A stretch of DNA of 17,238 bases. Origin: an uncultured Caulobacter sp. (GTDB lineage: Bacteria > Pseudomonadota > Alphaproteobacteria > Caulobacterales > Caulobacteraceae). Below are positions 1 to 7,210 of this stretch, piece by piece. Position numbers and translations under genes: made by a program. The notes below the pieces were generated by a model that worked only from the letters and a program-made list of their open reading frames with translations, ran no database searches and had not been told where the DNA came from. Position 1 is the stretch's first letter, and each line of letters starts with the position of its first letter. The stretch is from positions 1 to 17,238 of the forward strand of contig CALKHU010000031.1 in NCBI GenBank assembly GCA_937991555.1, given 5' to 3'.

Positions 1-22
1 CTTCGTCGAAACGGTTACTCAC
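1..22 (-). CDS. possible 5' end of a further minus-strand gene (partial)
   Basis: On the minus strand a GTG codon at 22-20 is preceded by GGAG (33-30) with a 7-nt gap, which is ideal ribosome-binding-site spacing. It opens a frame reading MSNRFDE to the window edge. It would follow the ATP-grasp gene in the same direction after about 85 bp. Only seven codons are visible, so no product can be named and the call rests on start-site context alone. Confidence 0.3.
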
Positions 23-33
23 CACCCTGCTCC

Positions 34-57
34 GGGCGGAGGCCCGGCGCTCCGCCC
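34..57. terminator. perfect 8-bp inverted repeat downstream of the ATP-grasp gene
   Basis: GGGCGGAG (34-41) is exactly complementary to CTCCGCCC (50-57) around an 8-nt loop. It lies 50 bp past the ATP-grasp stop. No T-run follows on the minus strand, so it is not a classical intrinsic terminator. It could be an RNA stabiliser or part of a leader for the putative gene starting at 22. Confidence 0.3.
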
Positions 58-106
58 CCTCCCCGACTTCCCGGATCAAACCGCAGGAGGATGCGAAGCC
101 GTGCCC

Positions 107-958
107 TCAGCCCAGCGCCCGCTTCACCGCCGCAGCGAACCTGGCCCCCGCCTCGGGCGCGTGCTCGAAGAACAGGTCCGGCTCGATGGCCTCCAGCTCC
201 ATCACCCGCAGGGACCCATCCAGGCAGCGGATCAGGTCGACGCGGGCGTAGACCTGCGGGCGGTCCAGCGCGCCCATCACCGCGGCGGCGACGTCCATGG
301 CTTCGTCCGACGGCGTCGCCGGGCCGATGGTCGAGCCGAACTGCGGCTGGACGCGGAAGTCGTCGGCCCGGGCGACCTTGCCGACCGCGTGGCTGTAGAC
401 GCCGCCGAAGTGCAGCAGCGAGATCTCGCCCTCGCCGCTGACGGCCGGCAGGAAGGGCTGGATCATCGCCGGGCCGGTCGGGCCGCCGGTCAGGGCCGCG
501 CCGGGCGCCAGGCGGATGGTCTCGTGCGAGCCGCCGGAGATCTGCGGCTTGACCACCAGCTCCTCGGCGCCCAGCCGCTCGCGCGCGTTGTCGACCACGG
601 CCGGGGTGGCGCGCTCGGCGAAGATCGTCGGCACCACCGGCACGTCGGCGTCCATCAGGTCGGCCAGGTAGGTCTTGGCCGTGTTCCAGCGCAGCATCGG
701 CAGGGCGTTCAGCGTGCGCACGCCGGCCTGCTCCATGGCGTCGAGCGCCGCGAACCAGGCGTCAGGGTCGAGGTGATAGCCCCAGGCGAGCGAGGGCATG
801 ACGACATCGCCCCGCGCCTCCGCCGCGCGGCGCCAGTCGAGCGGCGTCGCGGTCAGGCCCTCGCCCGCCAGATAGCCGGCGAGGCGGTCGAAGTAGGGAC
901 CCCAGACCGTCCCGTAGGGACCGTCGGCGGCGGGTGTGAGCAGGACGATCCGGGTCAT
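107..958 (-). CDS. ATP-grasp domain ligase, RimK/DcsG-like
   Basis: This 283-aa protein looks like a stand-alone ATP-grasp enzyme, a family that joins a carboxylate to an amine or similar nucleophile using ATP via an acyl-phosphate. The architecture is visible: an N-terminal pre-ATP-grasp part (1-90), lysines likely to bind ATP at K95 (RWNTAK) and K137 (VVKPQISGGS), a central IQPFLPAVSGEGEISLLHF segment, and a C-terminal metal-binding stretch with ARVDLIR and MELEAIEPDLFF (about 235-262). From memory of the family, the patterns VVKP.IS.GS, QPFLP...GE.SL and FSHAV.K resemble DcsG (O-ureido-D-serine cyclo-ligase of cycloserine synthesis) and uncharacterised RimK-like relatives. No cycloserine genes are nearby, so that substrate is not implied. 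The start at 958 has only a weak GC-rich Shine-Dalgarno. It is divergent from the PfkB kinase across 125 bp. Confidence 0.75.
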   Translation of the reverse strand: MTRIVLLTPAADGPYGTVWGPYFDRLAGYLAGEGLTATPLDWRRAAEARGDVVMPSLAWGYHLDPDAWFAALDAMEQAGVRTLNALPMLRWNTAKTYLADLMDADVPVVPTIFAERATPAVVDNARERLGAEELVVKPQISGGSHETIRLAPGAALTGGPTGPAMIQPFLPAVSGEGEISLLHFGGVYSHAVGKVARADDFRVQPQFGSTIGPATPSDEAMDVAAAVMGALDRPQVYARVDLIRCLDGSLRVMELEAIEPDLFFEHAPEAGARFAAAVKRALG

Positions 959-1020
959 GACGCCCGGTACCGCCCCGCCTTCGATGCGTCAAACGCCCGC
1001 GAGGCGCGGCATGGCGTTCA

Positions 1021-1049
1021 TTGCCCCGAAAGCCCTTTTCCCGTAACGA
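1021..1049 (+). promoter_or_regulatory. weak sigma70-type promoter candidate for the kinase-his operon
   Basis: TTGCCC (1021-1026), a 17-bp spacer, then TAACGA (1044-1049), 34 bp before the ATG at 1084. Position and spacing are right for the operon promoter, but both hexamers are imperfect. Confidence 0.25.
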
Positions 1050-1083
1050 CCGCCTTCTCTTTCCGCGCGAGATACCCCGCTCC

Positions 1084-2076
1084 ATGACCGCCCTCTACGA
1101 CGTCGCCGCGATCGGCAACGCCATCGTCGACGTGATCGCCCCCTGCGACGAGGCCTTCCTGGAGGCCGAAGCCCTTGTGAAGGGCTCGATGCAGCTCGTC
1201 GACGAGAGCCAGGCGATCGCGCTCTACGGCCGCATGCAGGCGGCGCTGGAAACCTCCGGCGGCTCGGCCGGCAACACCGTCGCCGGCGTGGCCAGCCTCG
1301 GCGGGCGGGCGGCCTACCTCGGCAAGGTCGCCGCCGACCAGCTGGGCGACGTCTACGAGCACGACATGAAGGCGATCGGCGTCGCCTTCGACACCGCCCG
1401 CCTCGTCGGCGGTCCCGCGACCGCGCGCAGCATGATCAACGTCACGCCGGACGGCCAGCGGACGATGTGCACCTACCTCGGCGCCTCGATCGAACTGACC
1501 CCCGACGACGTGAAGCCGGAGGTCATCGAGGGCTCGGCGATCGTCTACCTCGAAGGCTATCTGTTCGATCCCAGCGAGGCGCGGCGCGCCTTCGCCAAGG
1601 CCGCTGGCCTGGCCCACGCGGCCGGACGGCGGATCGCCATCACCCTGTCGGACGCCTTCGTCGTCGACCGCCACCGCGAGGCCCTGCTCGGCTTCATTGA
1701 AGGCCAGTGCGACATCGTCCTGGCCAACGAGGCGGAGGTGAAGGCCCTGTTCGAAACCGACGATTTCGACGCCGCCGCCGCGCGCCTCGGCGCGATGACC
1801 AACATCTGCGCCATCACCCGCAGCGAGCAGGGCTCGCTCGTGCTCTCCGGCCGGGACTCGGCCGTCATCCCCGCCTTCCCGGTCGAGAAAGTCGTGGACA
1901 CGACGGGCGCGGGCGACCAATACGCAGCGGGTTTCCTGCTGGGGATCGCGCGCGGCCTGCCGCTGCCGGTCAGCGGCAGGCTGGGCGCGCTGGCGGCGGC
2001 GGAGGTCATCGGCCACTACGGGCCGAGACCCCAGGTCTCGCTCGAGGCCCTGGCGAAGGCGGAAGGACTGATCTGA
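1084..2076 (+). CDS. PfkB-family carbohydrate/adenosine kinase
   Basis: A 330-aa ribokinase-fold kinase that phosphorylates the 5' hydroxyl of a sugar or nucleoside. It shows the N-terminal glycine-rich pattern SGGSAGNTVAGVASLGG (58-74) and the PfkB signature DTTGAGDQYAAGF (272-284), with D278 as the expected catalytic base in the GAGD anion hole. Alphaproteobacterial homologues of this length are usually annotated as adenosine kinase, but the sequence alone does not fix the substrate. The frame extends upstream to a TTG at 1021. I chose ATG 1084 because MTALYDVAAIGNAIVDVIA is the normal family N terminus and the upstream residues look non-coding. Its stop overlaps the hisB start (TGATG), so kinase and hisB are translationally coupled. 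It is likely the first gene of the his transcription unit. Confidence 0.88.
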   Translation: MTALYDVAAIGNAIVDVIAPCDEAFLEAEALVKGSMQLVDESQAIALYGRMQAALETSGGSAGNTVAGVASLGGRAAYLGKVAADQLGDVYEHDMKAIGVAFDTARLVGGPATARSMINVTPDGQRTMCTYLGASIELTPDDVKPEVIEGSAIVYLEGYLFDPSEARRAFAKAAGLAHAAGRRIAITLSDAFVVDRHREALLGFIEGQCDIVLANEAEVKALFETDDFDAAAARLGAMTNICAITRSEQGSLVLSGRDSAVIPAFPVEKVVDTTGAGDQYAAGFLLGIARGLPLPVSGRLGALAAAEVIGHYGPRPQVSLEALAKAEGLI

Positions 2077-2666
2077 TGGCCCGAACGGCCGAAGTGGTTC
2101 GCGAGACGAAGGAGACGCAGATCCGCGTCTGGATCGATCTCGACGGAACCGGCGAGAGCACCATCTCGACCGGCGTCGGCTTCTTCGACCATATGCTGGA
2201 GGGCTTCGCCCGCCACGGCGGCTTCGACCTGAAGGTCGAGACCAGGGGCGACCTTCACATCGACATGCACCACACCGTCGAGGACACCGGCATCGTGCTG
2301 GGCCAGGCGGTGAAGCAGGCGCTGGACGGGTTCAGGGGCATCCGCCGCTTCGGCAGCGCCTACATCCCGATGGACGAGACCCTGACCCGCTGCGCGCTGG
2401 ACCTCTCGAACCGGCCCTACCTGATCTGGAAGGTCGCCTTCGCGCGGCCGAAGGTCGGCGAGATGGACACGGAGCTGTTCAAGGAGTTCCACCACGCCTT
2501 CGCGATGAACGCCGGCGCCTGCGTGCATCTCGAGACCCTGTACGGCGACAATACCCACCACATCGCCGAGAGCGGCTTCAAGGCCTTGGCCCGGGCGCTC
2601 CGCGAGGCGGTGGAGCTGGACCCCAAGACCCACGGCCGGGCCCCCTCGACCAAGGGCGTGCTCTAG
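2076..2666 (+). CDS. hisB: imidazoleglycerol-phosphate dehydratase
   Basis: Monofunctional HisB of 196 aa, cytoplasmic. It dehydrates imidazole glycerol phosphate to imidazole acetol phosphate, a late step of histidine synthesis. The Mn-binding motifs are intact: FFDHML (36-41), HH in DMHHTVEDTG (63-72) and NTHHIAES near residue 160. The length matches the single-domain enzyme; no HisN phosphatase domain is fused. The ATG at 2076 overlaps the kinase stop (TGATG), and GGAAGGA lies 8 nt upstream inside the kinase gene, supporting coupled translation. It is followed after 7 bp by hisH. Confidence 0.97.
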   Translation: MARTAEVVRETKETQIRVWIDLDGTGESTISTGVGFFDHMLEGFARHGGFDLKVETRGDLHIDMHHTVEDTGIVLGQAVKQALDGFRGIRRFGSAYIPMDETLTRCALDLSNRPYLIWKVAFARPKVGEMDTELFKEFHHAFAMNAGACVHLETLYGDNTHHIAESGFKALARALREAVELDPKTHGRAPSTKGVL

Positions 2667-2673
2667 GCTTCCC

Positions 2674-3309
2674 ATGCAGAGCGTCGCCCTGATCGACTAC
2701 GGGTCGGGCAACCTTCGCTCGGCCGAGAAGGCTCTCCGCAAGGCGGCGGAGGGAACGGACGCCCGCGTGGTGGTGACCGCCGATCCCGACCGGGTCGCCG
2801 CCGCCGACCGGCTGGTGCTGCCCGGCGTCGGGGCCTTCGCCGCCTGCATGGGCGCGCTGGCCGCCCGCGACGGCCTGGTCGAGGCGATGACCGCCGCGGT
2901 GACCCGGGGCGCCCCCTTCCTGGGCGTCTGCGTCGGGATGCAGCTGCTCGCCACGCGCGGACTGGAGTTCGGCGCCACCCCCGGCCTCGGCTGGATTCCG
3001 GGCGAGGTCTCGCGCCTCCGGCCCGCCGACCCGTCGGCCAAGGTCCCGCACATGGGCTGGAACAGCCTGGTCGACCTGCGCGGCTGCGCGCTGCTGGCCG
3101 GCCTCGGCGAGGGCGCGCACATGTATTTCACCCACTCGTTCGCCTTCACGACCGACGATCCGTCACACGTCATGGCCAGAACCGACCACGGCGGCCGGTT
3201 CGCGGCCGTCGTCGCCCGCGACAACGTCATGGGCGTCCAGTTCCACCCCGAGAAGTCGCAAGCCGCCGGCCTGAAGCTTCTCCAGAACTTCCTGGAGGCG
3301 CGCGCGTGA
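2674..3309 (+). CDS. hisH: imidazole glycerol phosphate synthase, glutaminase subunit
   Basis: HisH, 211 aa, a class I glutamine amidotransferase that delivers ammonia to HisF. The triad is visible: nucleophile C86 in FLGVCVGMQ, with H191 and E193 in QFHPEKS. The oxyanion segment LPGVGAF (49-55) and the N-terminal IDYGSGNLRS are standard. It forms a heterodimer with HisF, two genes downstream. The ATG follows hisB by 7 bp without a strong Shine-Dalgarno. The end overlaps the GTG start of hisA (GTGA). Confidence 0.97.
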   Translation: MQSVALIDYGSGNLRSAEKALRKAAEGTDARVVVTADPDRVAAADRLVLPGVGAFAACMGALAARDGLVEAMTAAVTRGAPFLGVCVGMQLLATRGLEFGATPGLGWIPGEVSRLRPADPSAKVPHMGWNSLVDLRGCALLAGLGEGAHMYFTHSFAFTTDDPSHVMARTDHGGRFAAVVARDNVMGVQFHPEKSQAAGLKLLQNFLEARA

Positions 3310-4031
3310 TCCTCTATCCCGCCATCGACCTGAAGGACGGCCGTTGCGTGCGGCTGCTGCACGGCGATCTCAGCAAGGAGACCGTCTTCAACGCCTCGCC
3401 GGCCGACCAGGCGGCGCAGTTCCAGAAGCAGGGCTTCTCCTGGCTGCACGTGGTCGACCTCAACGGGGCGGTCGAGGGCCGGCCGGTGAACGCCGCCGCC
3501 GTGGGCGAGATCCTGAACGCCATCTCCATCCCGATGCAGCTCGGCGGCGGCATTCGCACGCTGGAGCAGGCCGGCGCCTGGATCGAAGCCGGCGTCGACC
3601 GGGTGATCCTCGGCACCGTGGCGGTCAAGGACCCGGCGCTGGTCAAGGCGGCCGCCCGCGAATGGCCCGAGCAGGTCGCCGTGGCCATCGACGCCCGCGA
3701 CGGCATGGTCGCCACCGAGGGCTGGGTGGGCGCCTCGACCATCGGCGTCATCGAGCTGGCCCGCCGTTTCGAGGACGCCGGCGTCGCCGCCCTCATCGTC
3801 ACCGACATCGGCCGCGACGGCGCCATGGTCGGCGTCAACGTCGAGCAGGTCGGCGACGTCGCCGACGCCGTGGCCATCCCGGTGATCGCCTCGGGCGGCA
3901 TCGCCTCGGTCCGCGACATCGAGCTGCTCAAGGCCCGCCCGGGCGCGCCGATCGCCGGCGCGGTGCTCGGCCGCTCGCTGTACGAGGGCGCGGTCGATCC
4001 CGGCCAGGCCCTGAAGATCGCGGGCGGCTGA
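3306..4031 (+). CDS. hisA: ProFAR isomerase (phosphoribosylformimino-AICAR-phosphate isomerase)
   Basis: HisA, 241 aa, a (beta/alpha)8 barrel that isomerises ProFAR to PRFAR by an Amadori rearrangement. Catalytic acids are D8 (YPAIDLKDG) and D129 (AVAIDARDG). Phosphate-binding loops are seen at LGGGIR (79-84) and ASGGI in the C-terminal half, with the internal half-barrel repeat shared with HisF. The start is GTG at 3306, overlapping the hisH stop. GGAGG sits 5 nt upstream, which supports that start. Its product is the substrate of HisF-HisH. Confidence 0.97.
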   Translation: MILYPAIDLKDGRCVRLLHGDLSKETVFNASPADQAAQFQKQGFSWLHVVDLNGAVEGRPVNAAAVGEILNAISIPMQLGGGIRTLEQAGAWIEAGVDRVILGTVAVKDPALVKAAAREWPEQVAVAIDARDGMVATEGWVGASTIGVIELARRFEDAGVAALIVTDIGRDGAMVGVNVEQVGDVADAVAIPVIASGGIASVRDIELLKARPGAPIAGAVLGRSLYEGAVDPGQALKIAGG

Positions 4032-4804
4032 TGCTGAAGGTCCGCGTCATCCCCTGCCTGGACGTCAAGGACGGCCGCGTCGTGAAGGGCGTCAACTTCG
4101 TCGCCCTGCGCGACGCCGGCGATCCGGTCGAGCAGGCGCGGGCCTACGACGCGGCCGGGGCCGACGAGCTGATGTTCCTCGACATCACCGCCAGCCACGA
4201 GGGCCGCGGCGCCATCCTCGACGTCGTCGCCCGGACGGCCGACGTCTGCTTCATGCCGGTCTCGGTGGGCGGCGGCGTGCGCACCGTCGAGAACGCCCGC
4301 GCCCTGCTGCGGGCGGGGGCGGACAAGGTCTCGGTCAACACCGCCGCCGTCGAGAACCCGGACCTGGTCGCCGCCATGGCCGACGCCTTCGGCAGCCAGG
4401 CCGTGGTCGTCGCCGTCGACGCCAAGGCCCGTCCGGACGGCGGCTGGAACATCTTCACCTACGGCGGCCGCAACGACACCGGCCTGGACGCGGTCGAGTT
4501 CGCCGCCCGCGCCGTGGAGAAGGGCGCCGGCGAGATCCTGCTGACCTCGATGGACCGCGACGGGGCCAAGACCGGCTATGACATCGGCCTGCTGCGGGCG
4601 GTCACCGGCGCCGTCGGCGTGCCGGTCATCGCCAGCGGCGGCGCCGGCAAGGTCGAGCACCTGGTCGAGGCCGTCGTCGACGGCCACGCCGACGCCGTGC
4701 TGGCCGCCTCGATCTTCCATTTCGGCGAAGTGTCCATCGCCGAGGCCAAACGGGCCATGGCCGCCGCCGGGGTGCCGGTGCGCCTGACCGGAGACGCCGC
4801 ATGA
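4031..4804 (+). CDS. hisF: imidazole glycerol phosphate synthase, cyclase subunit
   Basis: HisF, 257 aa, a (beta/alpha)8 barrel that uses HisH-derived ammonia to convert PRFAR to imidazole glycerol phosphate and AICAR; the latter returns to purine synthesis. Catalytic D11 (IPCLDVKDGRVVKG) and D130 (VAVDAK) are present, as are the phosphate loops VGGGVR (79-84) and ASGGAG. It starts at 4031 inside the hisA stop (TGATG) and ends overlapping the hisE start (ATGA). Full length, nothing unusual. Confidence 0.97.
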   Translation: MLKVRVIPCLDVKDGRVVKGVNFVALRDAGDPVEQARAYDAAGADELMFLDITASHEGRGAILDVVARTADVCFMPVSVGGGVRTVENARALLRAGADKVSVNTAAVENPDLVAAMADAFGSQAVVVAVDAKARPDGGWNIFTYGGRNDTGLDAVEFAARAVEKGAGEILLTSMDRDGAKTGYDIGLLRAVTGAVGVPVIASGGAGKVEHLVEAVVDGHADAVLAASIFHFGEVSIAEAKRAMAAAGVPVRLTGDAA

Positions 4805-5121
4805 GCCGCCTCGCCGATGTGCTCGACCGCCTCGCCGCCGTCATCGAGGCCCGCAAGGGCGCCGATCCGGCCGCGTCCTGGACCGCCAGACTGCTGGCCG
4901 ACCCGTCGCTGGCGGCCAAGAAGCTCGGAGAGGAAGCGGTGGAGGCGGTGATCGCCGCCGCCCGGGGCGACCGCGATCACCTCGCGGCCGAGAGCGCCGA
5001 TGTCCTCTACCACCTGCTGGCCCTGCTGGCGGCGAGCGGCGTCAGCCTCGACGAGGTCGCGGCCAGGCTCGAGGCCCGCGAGGGCCGCTCCGGCGTCGAG
5101 GAAAAGGCGGGCCGGGGCTAG
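4801..5121 (+). CDS. hisE: phosphoribosyl-ATP pyrophosphatase
   Basis: HisE, 106 aa, of the MazG-like all-alpha pyrophosphatase fold. It hydrolyses PR-ATP to PR-AMP and pyrophosphate, the second step of the pathway. The metal-binding acids are in KKLGEEAVE (40-48: E44, E45, E48) and ESADVLYH (64-71: E64, D67). It is stand-alone; no HisI cyclohydrolase domain is fused, so hisI must be elsewhere. The ATG overlaps the hisF stop (ATGA), with GGAGA about 6 nt upstream. The stop TAG overlaps the stop of the convergent flavoprotein gene in a shared CTAG. Confidence 0.96.
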   Translation: MSRLADVLDRLAAVIEARKGADPAASWTARLLADPSLAAKKLGEEAVEAVIAAARGDRDHLAAESADVLYHLLALLAASGVSLDEVAARLEAREGRSGVEEKAGRG

Positions 5122-6617
5122 AGGCCCAGGCGCTCGGCGTCGGCTGTCGCCGACAGTCCCAGCGCTTCGAACATCTCCGACCGCCGCGGTCCCAGCCGGG
5201 GCGGATAGTGCTTCGCCTTCGCCGCCTTCGGCGTCGCCCAGGTTCGGAGAACCTTGGCCATGTTGGCCGGCCGCTTCAGCCAGGCGTCGCTGGGCTCCAG
5301 CATGTGGAACCCGCGCATGAACTCGCGCAGCAGCGCCGGGTCGGACCGCAACGCCGGCGTGATGGCGTCGTTGGCGAAGCTTCGCGCCAGCAACGCCTTG
5401 AGCCCGGGCTGCTGCCCGCCTTTCAGCGTCTGGCGGGCCCGCCGGATCGCGATCCGGTCCTGGGTCAGCATGGCGTCGTAGTAGGGCCTCAGCTCGCGGT
5501 CGACCGCCTGCTGGTAGGCGATGGCGCGCGCGGCCGGACGCCTGTGCGCCTCCAGCACCTGCCGCAGGGAGTCGGCCTCGATGGCGGCGAAGGAACAGCC
5601 GCGGCCGTAGAGCGGATTGGTCCGGATCAGGCCGTCGCCGACGAAGAAGAGGTTCAGCGCCAGCGGCTTGCCGCCGGGCGCGGTGTCACGCCAGCGGCTC
5701 TTGAGATCGCCCATGCCGAACACCTTGCTGACCGGCTCGGACAGCTCCGGATCGGTCCAGCGGGCGACGCCGGGGATCTGCGCGCAGATCCCGTCGAACA
5801 CTTCCGGACGCATGATCGCCGTCCGCATCGTCTCCTCGATTTCCGGCACCGCCAGGGTGATCGAGAAGCAGCCGTTGTCGGCCGGAAAGACGCCGTACTT
5901 GATGAAGCCCAGGTCGCCCGCCCCGGGGGGCCCGCCGCGCGCCGGCTCGCTCTGTCCCGGGCGCAGGCGCCAGTGCCGCGTGTAGTAGAGGATGCCGGCG
6001 TCCTCGGAGGTCTCCGGCGTCTGCACGCCCGCCGCTTCCAGCCACTCGAATCCCTGGGAGAGCCGGCCCGCACCGTCGACGACGAGGTCGGCCGCCTCGT
6101 CCCGGCGCCCCTCGGCGTCCTCGAGCGTCAGCCCGCGGCAGACGAAACGGCCGTCCTCGTCACGCTCGCCGAGCAGGCCGACGACGTTGACCCCGCTGCG
6201 GATCCGCACGGAGGGCATACGCTCGACGTAGCGGCGCAGAACCAGTTCCAGCGTCGTGCGCCGGCTGGTCAGGACGGTGAGCTGGCTGTCCTCGGGTTGC
6301 GGCCGGTACTTCGCCCGGGCGTGATCCGTCAGGCCGTCGAAGAAGTTGAGCTCCTGCACGCCGGCGGCGCGAAGGTCGTCCAGCAGTCCGTGATGACGGT
6401 CGGCGATGATGCGCCGCAGCCGCGCCAGGAAGGCGTGACTGTGTCGCAGGTGGCCGACGCCGCGGCGGCTCCAGCTCTCGAAGGCCTCGTCGGCGCCGCC
6501 CTCCGGCGCGGCCGGGTCGCGCTCCAGCACGTCGACCTGCCGTCCGGCCTCACCCAGGGCGAGGGCCGTGAACAGGCCCGCCATGCCGGCCCCGATCACC
6601 AGAATGCGTTCGCTCAT
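5118..6617 (-). CDS. FAD-dependent oxidoreductase/monooxygenase-like protein, substrate unknown
   Basis: A 499-aa flavoprotein of the p-hydroxybenzoate hydroxylase / geranylgeranyl reductase type fold. An N-terminal Rossmann motif is clear: ILVIGAGMAGLFTALALGEA with GAGMAG at 9-14 and E32 at the end of beta-2 (VLERD) for ribose binding. The pattern RRGVGHLRHSHAFLARL follows near residue 50-65, and a second FAD-binding motif GDGLIRTNPLYGRGCSFAA starts at 327. The tryptophan-halogenase WxWxIP signature is not seen. The frame extends to 6770, but I start at ATG 6617 because MSERILVIGAGMAG is the natural N terminus. It lies 67 bp downstream of smr on the same strand and converges on hisE with a 4-bp stop overlap. 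Neighbours do not indicate a pathway. Confidence 0.75.
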   Translation of the reverse strand: MSERILVIGAGMAGLFTALALGEAGRQVDVLERDPAAPEGGADEAFESWSRRGVGHLRHSHAFLARLRRIIADRHHGLLDDLRAAGVQELNFFDGLTDHARAKYRPQPEDSQLTVLTSRRTTLELVLRRYVERMPSVRIRSGVNVVGLLGERDEDGRFVCRGLTLEDAEGRRDEAADLVVDGAGRLSQGFEWLEAAGVQTPETSEDAGILYYTRHWRLRPGQSEPARGGPPGAGDLGFIKYGVFPADNGCFSITLAVPEIEETMRTAIMRPEVFDGICAQIPGVARWTDPELSEPVSKVFGMGDLKSRWRDTAPGGKPLALNLFFVGDGLIRTNPLYGRGCSFAAIEADSLRQVLEAHRRPAARAIAYQQAVDRELRPYYDAMLTQDRIAIRRARQTLKGGQQPGLKALLARSFANDAITPALRSDPALLREFMRGFHMLEPSDAWLKRPANMAKVLRTWATPKAAKAKHYPPRLGPRRSEMFEALGLSATADAERLGL

Positions 6618-6678
6618 CTCGGAAACCCCGGTTCTTGGCTGGACTATGCCGTCGGCCCGGGACGCCTGCCAGCATGAC

Positions 6679-6695
6679 CTCGCGTCAAACGCGAG
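6679..6695. repeat. hairpin CTCGCGT-CAA-ACGCGAG at the end of smr
   Basis: Perfect 7-bp stem with a 3-nt loop covering the smr stop codon (6685-6687). On the plus strand it is followed by ATTTTCC, so it looks like an intrinsic terminator for antisense (plus-strand) transcription. In the direction of smr it has no T-run after it and would be a weak terminator at best. Confidence 0.35.
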
Positions 6696-7206
6696 ATTTT
6701 CCTTTGAGCGCCACGTACAGCGCCCCTTCGCCGCCATGCCGGCGATCGGCCCGGGAGACGCCGGCCACAACCGCGCGCAACGGCGGCGCGGCCAGCCATT
6801 CCGGTGTCAGACGCCGCAGGATCCCTTCGCCGAGCGTGCCCTTGCCGGTGATCACCAGCACCTCGCGGACCCCTTCGTCGTGGGCGCGCAGGATGAAGGC
6901 CTCGAGCGCCGCCTTGGCCCGGTCGTGGGTCATGAAGTGCAGGTCGATCCGCGTCTCGAGCGGCTCCCGCCCTCTCACCATCCGGCGCTTGCGCGCGGGT
7001 TCGATGGGATCCGGCGGCCGGACCGTCTGCCCGGCCCTGACCTTCGGGACAGACGCGACCGGCAAGCGGACGGGAGGAGCAGCCGGGTCAGTCCGGGCGG
7101 GCGCCTCCGCCTCGACCCTGGGGAGCGTCTTGCCCGGCCTCGGCTTGACCGTCGAGGCGACCTGGCTCCAGAGGCGGGCTTCCTCAGGTTTCAGCTTGCG
7201 GGCCAT
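6685..7206 (-). CDS. Smr domain protein (putative DNA/RNA endonuclease)
   Basis: A 173-aa protein with a proline- and basic-rich, probably disordered N-terminal 80 residues and a C-terminal Smr (small MutS-related) domain from about 84. Smr motifs are visible: IDLH (87-90, the LDLH motif), VLVITGKG (116-123) and HGGEGALYVALK (157-168, the HGxG motif). Smr domains nick or bind nucleic acids; stand-alone forms in Alphaproteobacteria are not well assigned. F91 follows the LDLH histidine where glycine is more usual. I use ATG 7206 (MARKLKPEEARLW) rather than the extended frame to 7266, which would overlap the mltA 3' end. It is the last gene of timA-mltA-smr, 4 bp after mltA. Confidence 0.88.
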   Translation of the reverse strand: MARKLKPEEARLWSQVASTVKPRPGKTLPRVEAEAPARTDPAAPPVRLPVASVPKVRAGQTVRPPDPIEPARKRRMVRGREPLETRIDLHFMTHDRAKAALEAFILRAHDEGVREVLVITGKGTLGEGILRRLTPEWLAAPPLRAVVAGVSRADRRHGGEGALYVALKGKSRV

Positions 7207-7210
7207 GGGC

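Noticed and set aside
3344..4031. Plus-strand frame that runs through hisA into hisF, suggesting a fused long protein
   Set aside because: Its first part is an Arg/Gly-rich shadow of hisA in another frame; only the portion from 4031 is real (HisF).
5208..6677. 489-codon plus-strand open frame opposite the flavoprotein
   Set aside because: The minus strand encodes two FAD motifs. The plus translation is a GC-rich shadow without domain pattern.
6660..6688. TTGACG on the minus strand (6688-6683) as a promoter for the flavoprotein gene
   Set aside because: The sequence 17 bp downstream (GCGTCC) is not a -10, and the hexamer is part of the hairpin over the smr stop.
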